Of a DNA stretch of 64,000 nucleotides, positions 56,934 to 64,000 are shown in pieces. The first letter of the stretch is position 1. Each line of letters begins with the position of its first letter. The DNA lies in contig NC_053035.3 of NCBI RefSeq assembly GCF_002575655.3, forward strand, positions 375,263,792 through 375,327,791, given 5' to 3'. This DNA is from Aegilops tauschii subsp. strangulata. Lineage: Eukaryota; Streptophyta; Magnoliopsida; Poales; Poaceae. The position numbers and the translations under genes are program-made. The notes beneath the pieces are model-generated. The model made no database searches. It was not told where the DNA came from and saw nothing but the letters and a program-made list of their open reading frames with translations.

Positions 56934-59900
56934 TGTCAGGACCCCGATTCTAAGTCACACCGATCTAGCCTGTAACACCTCATATCACTTTGCGGCCTCA
57001 CACACGGTATTCCCACGGGTGTCGCCTTACCATGGCCCGAGACCGTTTGCGCCTTTTGGCTCACGTATATGATAATGTCGCTAGCATCCATATGACAGAG
57101 AACCCGGGCCGACATGACTAGTCGTGAACCCAAAGTGGCACTAACCTACGGGGACAGGCATACATGAATCAACATCGAGCATGTCGGTCAGCAGCGTGTG
57201 AATCCGGGCTGTAGCACTGGGCTAACAGGACTACGGGAACCCGGGCTGTAGCAGGCTAGGCAGGACTCCGGATGTCACCGCGTGACATTTCCCCGAAGGG
57301 ACAGACACAGGAACGATGTGAATCACATGCCGGCCAGTCAAGTGTTCCGGAGCAGTAGTGCTGGGCTAGCAGGACTCCGGTGAACCGGGCTGTAGCGGAC
57401 TACTATGGCTCATGGAAGCACAAGACTACATTTCCCCATAAGAGAGGCTACCAAGGATAAACAACTAGGTTGTCGGATCCCACACATACCAAGCATTTCA
57501 ATCATACACACAATATGCTCGATATGTGCAAATACAACATGGCATCACAACAAGACTCTATGACTCAGAGTATTTATTCATTAGGCTCCGAAGAGCCAGA
57601 TATTACAAACATGGGTCTCATGACCCAACATTCAGAGCATACAAGTCAAACACATGCGGAAGCTTAGCATGTCTGAGTACAGACATCTACAAATGAAAAA
57701 GGCTGAGAAGCCTGACTATCTACCAGATCCGGCCGAGGGCACAAGATCGTAGCTGAGGTATCAAGCTAAACGTCGAAGTCCACACGGAACTACTAGCGAG
57801 ACTGACGTCTCTCTGCAAAACATAAAATAAGCAAACGTGAGTACAAATGTACCCAGCAAGACTTACATCAGAACTAGCTACATATGCATCGGTATCAACA
57901 AAGGAGGGTGGTGGAGTTTGACTGCAGCAAGCCAGCTTTGACTCGGTGGCTATCCTAAACTATGACTGCAAGTAACTCTTTGAGGTGGCGCACACGAGTC
58001 CACATAATCACCATATCAATACTCCACTATGGATCCGCCCCCGTCTCCCTACGAGAACGCCATCCATAGCACTCACGCTTATCTTGCGCATTCTAGAGTA
58101 TCCACTTTCACTTGTCTATGAACTGTTATAGGCAACCCATAAGTCCTTTTCCGCGGACACGGCTATTCGAATAGATGATGTTAACCCTGCAGGGGTGTAC
58201 TTTGACACACACACGCTCTCACCACTTACCGTCGTTTACACGACATGTACTCGGCAACCTTCAAGCGGAAGCCCAGCGAGGGTGTCGGCCACAGCCTACC
58301 TAAACACTCAAGTCTCTAGTCCAGGTTTATCGCCTATTCAGGTTCCATCCGCAGGGAGTCCGGCCGAGGTTTCCACATACGGCCCCGAACGATGTGTGCG
58401 GGGTTCCGAGACACCAAACGGGCGCCCGGCATGCCCGGCCATGTGCCTACCGCATCACAGCCCAACCCTCCGGTCAGCGCTGCCCACGGCCTCCAGCATA
58501 CTACAAACACCAGAAACTACTTGCAACTCCTGGACAGAGGACAAGGGTGATTAAGAAGCCGAGAGGGTCCATTGGTTTCGGGCCCAATGTGTGGTAGTAA
58601 CTGTATCATGGATCACAAACACAGAACTCAGTTCCTGAGGACGGCTGCAATGAGACAACCCACCATGTACTCCTACATGGCCTCTCACCGCTACCTTTAC
58701 CAAAACGTGTTCACACACTTAGCTCACACACAGTAGGACATGTTCATCACCATTCCAACTCATCCCCGATGAATCAGACCTGACACAACTCTAAGCAATA
58801 GCAGGCATGAAAAACAAGCATGAATGAGTAGGCACACCAGGGCTCAAACAACTCCTACTCATGCTAGTGGGTTTCATCTATTTACTGTGGCAATGACAGG
58901 TCATGCAGAGGATAAGGGGTTCAACTACCGCAGCAAGTAACAGATGAATCGTTGTTGTCCTAATGCAGTAAAAGAGAGCAGGAGCGAGAGAGAGTGGGTT
59001 TGTATCGGAATGGACAAGGGGGTTTTGCTTGCCTGGCACTTCTGAAGATATTATAGTTCTTCATCGGTGTCATCGATCACGTCATCGGAGCATCGGCTAC
59101 TGAGAGGGGACGGTTACCGGCAAACAGAGAAGGACACAATCAATGCAATGCGACAATATGATGCATGGTCATGACATGTCAAGAATGTTATGATTTACAC
59201 TAATGCATCTAGCAACAGTTTAAATGAGGTCCATATGAACTAAGGGTTCATATGCAAACTCCATATTTAGCATTTATAATGTCATTATCATGTTTTCACC
59301 TATACAGCAGGTATAACTTAGTTTGACATGCATGAAAATGATACAGATGGATAGATTGCATTTTTCTGATCATTTTTCATATATAAATTATTTCATTCTG
59401 AGCTACGGTTGATTTTATATGATTTTTAGAAGTTTATACTATTTTCTGGAATTTTCTGAATTATTTTAAATCCAGAAAACCAATACTACGTCAGCATGAC
59501 GTCATCACTGCGTCAGCGAGTCAACGGGCTGGCCAGGGTCAAACCTGACCCGTGGGACCCACACGTCAGTGACAAGGTTAACTAGCAGAGTTAATTAGAA
59601 TTAAACTAAACCTAATCTAGATTAGTTAAGGCCTGGGCCCACATGTCAGTGGCACTTGCTCTAGTTAGTGATTAAGTTAAAACTATTAGGGCGCTGGGCC
59701 CACTTGTCAGTGACTATAGGTTGGTTAGCTGGCAGTGATTAGCACTAATCACGCGGCCACGTCGGCACGCCGGAGTTGAACGCCGGCGAGCACATCCGAC
59801 GACGGATGCTCCTCGGGCTCGAGCTACGGGCAACCATTTGCCTCGCCGTTTGCTGCTACGGGTTCCTCGGGTTCGCGCGCATCCAAAGGAGCAAGCGAGA

Positions 59901-61153
59901 GGAGATGGGGTGAGCTGTGGCGTCGCCGGTGGCGAGCGAGGCGGCGGCCGGAGTTCGGCGTTCGTGAGTTTTGCTGCTGCGGCTCGCGGTCGAGCGAACC
60001 AGTGCGCTAGGGATGCACTACGCGAGGTTGCGAACGCGTTGCACACCGACGGATGACCAAATGGTCACCGAAGTGACGCCGGCGTCGAGCTCGTGCGGCG
60101 GGGCGTTTCGGTCAACGCGGAATCAACGGCTACAGGTCGTGAACGGCGTTGGGGTAAGAGGGAAACGGCGTAGGAGCTCACATAGAGGCTGTAGGGATGC
60201 TTAGCGCGCTCGGGGACAGCTCGGAGGTGTCGAATCGGCGGTGGCGATCTCCGGTGCCCGAGGTTGAAGACGAGGGCAAAGGCGGCGTTGTGGGGCGTCC
60301 GGCGTCGCGCGGCTCGGTGTGGGGGTCGAGGATGAAGCGGCGGAGCTGCTGGGCATCCTAGCTAGGCGAGGGGGGCTCGGTGGCCACGGCAACGGCGAGC
60401 GGCGTCGACGAGCTCCACTCGGGCAGAGAGGAAGAGGGAGCAGAGGAGGGGGAAGAGGTTGGGAGAGAGAGCAGCGAGTGAGGGAGAGAAGCAAGGGGAT
60501 GCGGGGCGTCTCTAGACGCGTCGGGGGCGCCTCGGTGGCAAGTAGGAGGTGGCCGCGTTCGCACGCGCGCGCTCCACGCTTCCCCTCTGCCTACTGGCAG
60601 GAGGAGGAAGACGGCTCTGCCCTCGGTGGGCTAGGCCGCTACAGTGGTGGGCTGGCCCCTCTGGTGGCTGCACAGGTGAGGCCAGGTAAGCTCTCCCTCT
60701 TTCTGTTTTCTAATTTGTTTTTGTTTTCTAATTATTTGCCTCTGTTTTGAGCTTAGGAAAAATACCAAGGCATTTTCCTAAAATCCTGAAAATATTCATG
60801 GACACTTGCTGAATTATTTCAGTGGCCCAAAAATAGTTCCAACATTATTTGAACATTTAAATTATTTATAGCATTTAAATGCCCAAAAGTCAAATACAAT
60901 AAGATTTAATTCAAAAATCCAGGATGGCCTAGAAATAGGTGCATCATTTTTGGCAGAGGTTTTCACCTTTAACAAAAATCATGAACTTTTCTAAAGGGCA
61001 TTTGGGTTCATTGAAAATATTGTTTATTTGAACCTAGTTGAATGCATTTGGTGCTAGGGTTTCAACATCCCCATTTCAAGTTTCTTTGAAAATTAAACAT
61101 GATGACATGAGGAACAAGCAAAGTCAAACAAGGGCTGATCCGGGGCTGCGACA
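56934..61153 (-). mobile_element. 4.2-kb LTR-like insertion in pol (solo LTR or short non-autonomous element)
   Basis: Bounded by TSD CTTGG (56929-56933 and 61154-61158), with TG...CA ends: TGTCAGGACCCCGAT at the left and ATCCGGGGCTGCGACA at the right. No two long direct repeats are seen within it, so it is best explained as one very long solo LTR. A CpG-rich block (about 59750-60700) next to an AT-rich block would fit a promoter and transcript start on the minus strand. I see no coding region; the frames inside the CpG-rich part are likely accidental. The family is not identified. Confidence 0.75.
57206..57390. repeat. Short direct repeats with GGGCTGTAGC
   Basis: Three to four copies of CCGGGCTGTAGC separated by GCTAGCAGGACTCCGG-like text inside the 4.2-kb insertion. 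Confidence 0.65.
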
Positions 61154-62407
61154 CTTGGCCACCCGGCCGGATGCATCCCGGCTGCCTATGATCTCAGCAA
61201 GCGGGGCAGTACATACGACCGTGATGGGGTGCTCTTGAAAGTAGGGCTTCAACTTCTTGGCGGCAAAGTATACTCCATAGCACATCTTCTGGTAGTGCGG
61301 GTAGTTTTGCTTCGAGGTGGACAGTACTTCGCTCAAATAATACACCGGCCTCTGGAGTAACTGAGCTCGGGCTTCTTCTGGGCGTTGGACCACAATAACT
61401 GTGCTGACCACTCGGCTAGTCGCGGCAATGTAAAGGAGCATGGGCTCTTTCTCAGTCGGCGCCGCCAAGACAGGCGGCGTGGTCAGCATCTTCTTCAACT
61501 CATGGAAAGCTTGGTCTTCTTGGTCGTTCCACTCGAAGTGGGTGGACTTCTTCATGAGTCGGTACAGGGGGAGAGCCTTCTCCCCTAACCGGCTGATAAA
61601 GCGGTTTAGGGAGGCCAGGCACCCGGTAAACTTCTGAACATCTCGCAACTTGGTAGGAATCTCCATTCTCTCTATGGCCTTGATCTTCACAGGGTTGCAC
61701 TCAATGCCGCGTTCGGAGACCAAAAAGCCTAGAAGCTGGCCGGCTGGTACTCCGAACACGCATTTCTCGGGGTTGAGCTTGATCTGGAATCGGCGTAAGT
61801 TTGCAAATGTTTCTCTGAGGTCTTCCAGCAGGGTGCCGCGCTTCTCCGTCTTCACCACAATATCGTCTACATAGACGTGGGAATTTCTGACGAGTTGCTT
61901 GAGGAGGCATTTCTGCATGCAACGCTGAAAAGTGGCACCGGCATTTCTCAAGCCGAATGTCATAGTCAGGTAGCAGAAAGCTCCGAATGGTGTGATGAAG
62001 GCGGTCTTCAGGCGGTCGGCTGGGTCCAACTTGATCTGGTGGTATCCTGAGTAAGCATCCAAGAAACTCAACAGCTCGCATCCGGCTGTGGAGTCTATCA
62101 CTTGATCGATCCGTGGTAGGGCAAATGGATCTTTGGGGCGGGCTTTGTTGAGGCTGGTGTAATCTATACACATACGCCATTTGTTGTTCTTCTTCAACAC
62201 CAAGACCGGGTTGGCAAGCACTCTGGAAAAAACACCTCCATAATGAAGCCGGCGGCCAAGAGCCGGGCTATCTCTTCTCCTACGATCCTTCTTTTCTCCT
62301 CCGACAGTCGGTGGAGAGGCTACTTGACTGGTTTCGCGTCCGCTCGGACGTGTAGCTTGTGCTCGGCGAAATCCTTCGGAACACCCGGGATGTCCTTTGG
62401 GGACCAT
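61124..62407 (-). pseudogene. pol: Reverse transcriptase and first (inactive-looking) RNase H (Tat-type)
   Basis: Of the 427 codons, the first 57 are a wrong-frame reading; the true frame comes from the gag-protease side and shifts near 62230. From residue 63 on it is gypsy RT: LANPVLVLKKNNKWRMCIDY, D117 in FLDAYSGYHQIKL, and YVDD at 179-182. Residues 324-417 have the outline of the standard gypsy RNase H (RPVYYLSEVLSTSKQNYPHY), but the usual TDAS is IAATS, and the Glu and last Asp positions are also changed. It is therefore likely only a tether. The last residues belong to the insertion that starts at 61153. Confidence 0.88.
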
Positions 62408-62454
62408 GCAAAGATGTCTCGATTCTCACGGAGGAAGTCGACGAGCTCGCCTTC

Positions 62455-63984
62455 CTATTTACTGTCTAGGTTTGCACCAATGACAGCAAACCTCTCCGGG
62501 TTCTCCGGGTCCAGAGGTATCTTCTTCGTCTCCTTGGCCGGCTGGAAGGATCCCTGAGCATCATATTCCTTGGGGCTGGGGGACAGGGCCGGCTGCTTGC
62601 CGGCCATGGCCACGACTCGGTCCAGCATCTTCTTCTCTTCAGCAACCACGAGGGACTCGGCCAGTCGGCTGCTGGCTGCAGCGCACTCGATGGACTTCTT
62701 GTAGTCTCCAGCTATAGTGATGATCCCCTTTGAACTCGGCATCTTCATCTTGAGGTAGGCGTAGTGGGGTACAGCCATGAACTTGGCCAGGGCTGGTCGG
62801 CCAAGCAAGGCGTGGTAAGGGCTTTCTAGATCCACTACTTCAAACCAGATCGCTTCTCGACGAAAGTGATCCTTGTCTCTGAAGAGAACATCCATCTTGA
62901 TCTTGCCGATTGGGGAACAGGACAGGCCAGGTACGATGCCATGGAACACAGTCCAGCTTGGCATGAGCTGCTTCGCCTTGAGGTTCAACTTTTCCATGGT
63001 GTCGCAGTACAGTATGTTGATGCTGCTTCCACCATCAATCAGCACGCGGGAGAAACGGGCAGCTCGCCTTTCCGTCGCGAGGGTGACGTCCAACACCAAT
63101 ACATAGGAGCCGGGAGACGGCATCACCTCTGGGTGATCGGCCCGGCTCCAGCTGATAGGCCTTTCAGACCAATGCATGAACTCGGGGTTGCTGGAGGCGA
63201 CCGCGTTGACTTCTTGGTGCTGTCGGCGCCGACTGCGCTTATCTTCAATCTGGCTCGTGAAGACGACGTAGGCGGCGTGCTCATCTGGGAACTCATCCTG
63301 AATGGCTCCGACTGCTGGTCGAATAGCCGGCTGTTGAGGGGCTGGAGGCGGCGGGCCGGGAGGCAGAGGCGGCACCAGCCCCTCGCCCTTGGAGATCCGC
63401 GTGAGCCAGTGGCACTTCCGGGTCGTGTGGTTGGACGGCTTCGCGCTGCTGTGAAACTTGCAGGGGCATCGAGAGTTTGCTCGTAGGAGAAGGCCGGGCC
63501 GCTCTTCGGGCTGCTCGTCTTCGACGGTGGCCACCTGCCGACTGGTGGAAGGCGGCATAGGGCCCTTGCGCTTGTGGTCGTTCTGGTAGGGGCGTCGGTT
63601 GGAGTCACCAGCCGGCGTCTTGGGAGCCGGAGCGAGCACCTTTCCAGAGGCGTCCACTCGGAGTTCGGTCTTCATCGAGGAGTCGGCCGTGGCGTACTTG
63701 TCTGCTATGATCAGCAGCTCGTCGAGGGTAGTCGGCTCATCGCAGAGGAGTCGGTGCTTGAGGAGGGTGCCCTCTCGGCACCCGGCGGTGAAGTATTCTA
63801 TGGCTTGAACCACGTGCACCCCCTCGCAGGAGTTGCGGAGCTCGGCCCAACGCGTGAGGTAGTCGCGAGTCGATTCGCTGGGCCCTTGGACGCATAAGGA
63901 GAGCTGGCGGGGCTTGGGAGGCCGCTTGTATGTGCTGGTGAAGTTGCGTACGAAGACTTCCGTGAAGTCTAGCCAGCTGTTCAC
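62455..63984 (-). pseudogene. gag-pol: Gag C-terminal part and protease (Tat-type), partial
   Basis: The frame is open to the window edge, so gag starts outside. Residues about 1-110 are the retrotransposon gag fold (WLDFTEVFVRNFTSTYKRP, RWAELRNSC, LLIIADKYA). A Cys/His site follows (CPCKFHSS...HTTRKCHWL, 173-193), then a Pro-rich linker (203-220) and the aspartic protease with the active site LIDGGSSINILY (D317). The protease would cut the polyprotein. The frame ends at TAG 62455, a likely Gln codon; the frame behind it continues with EGELVDF to about 62230, where a shift separates it from RT. Confidence 0.88.
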
Positions 63985-64000
63985 GCTGTAGGGCTTGAGG

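Larger units (their letters stand above)
48505..64000 (-). mobile_element. Tat-type Ty3/gypsy element, reversed, cut by the window edge
   Basis: In element direction, starting outside the window: gag-protease (63984-62455 and on to about 62230), RT with a first RNase H (62230-61159), a second RNase H (56928-56474), a linker, integrase (56073-54790), a 3' region with an antisense spliced gene (50312-54066), the polypurine tract and the 3' LTR (48505-49658). Two RNase H domains and an extra antisense gene between integrase and the 3' LTR are hallmarks of the Tat lineage. A 4.2-kb LTR-like element interrupts pol. The coding frames carry a few stops, nearly all explicable as C-to-T changes. Confidence 0.85.

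Noticed and set aside
59750..60750. CpG-rich block with several open frames, which looked like a host gene first exon
   Set aside because: It lies inside the 4.2-kb unit bounded by TSD CTTGG, the frames are short and Arg/Pro/Ser-rich, and no domain or convincing splice structure was found.
62866..63486. 206-codon plus-strand open frame opposite gag-protease
   Set aside because: Shadow of the gag-protease frame; its composition mirrors the opposite strand and no motif is seen.

Overview
The window is nuclear DNA of a grass of the wheat tribe (Triticeae: wheat, Aegilops or barley kind). It holds no ordinary host gene that I can support. It is almost entirely nested LTR retrotransposons, and the call rests on LTR types (1.7-kb Angela/BARE-like copia LTRs, 1.5-1.6-kb TGATACGTC-type LTRs with an Asp-tRNA primer site), exact 5-bp target duplications and recognisable gag/pol domains. 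Element names are family-level recognition, not database hits.

Layout from the outside in. (0) The oldest layer is a gag-bearing Ty3/gypsy remnant on the + strand: 1-171, 6436-7262, 46867-47682 and probably up to 48504. (1) It carries a reverse family-S element (Sabrina-like, tentative; 172-6430, TSD CACCC) and a forward Angela-type solo LTR (7263-46861 with its load, TSD CAACT). (2) That solo LTR was hit by a reverse Angela-type element, R2 (7442-43729, TSD CAAAG), and by a reverse family-S solo LTR (44634-46209, TSD GGGCC). (3) The left LTR of R2 was hit by a forward family-S solo LTR (7697-9277, TSD AGTGT) and by a family-W element (WHAM-like, tentative; 9403-35573, TSD GCACC) that has three LTR copies. 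(4) The W interior was hit by a reverse Angela (R, 12915-21453, TSD ACACC) and a forward Angela (F, 22693-31298, TSD CTTTG). Removing each insertion with one TSD copy rejoins the interrupted LTR or reading frame.

The right quarter (48505 to beyond 64000) is a minus-strand Ty3/gypsy element of Tat type, cut by the window edge: gag-protease, reverse transcriptase with an inactive-looking RNase H, a second RNase H, integrase, then a long 3' region and the 3' LTR. A 4.2-kb LTR-like insertion (56934-61153, TSD CTTGG) lies between the two RNase H regions. On the opposite strand, between integrase and the 3' LTR, sits a six-exon gene with its own TATA box. It has a gypsy-type transposon domain (PF04195-like) at the front and a coiled-coil tail, and is broken by four stops and one frameshift.

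The element proteins would have worked together as capsid (gag), protease, RT/RNase H and integrase, but every polyprotein in the window is broken. Families S and W carry no pol at all and must rely on other elements. The three Angela copies share the same damage in the RT active site although their LTR pairs are still close, so they were probably copied in trans from a defective master.
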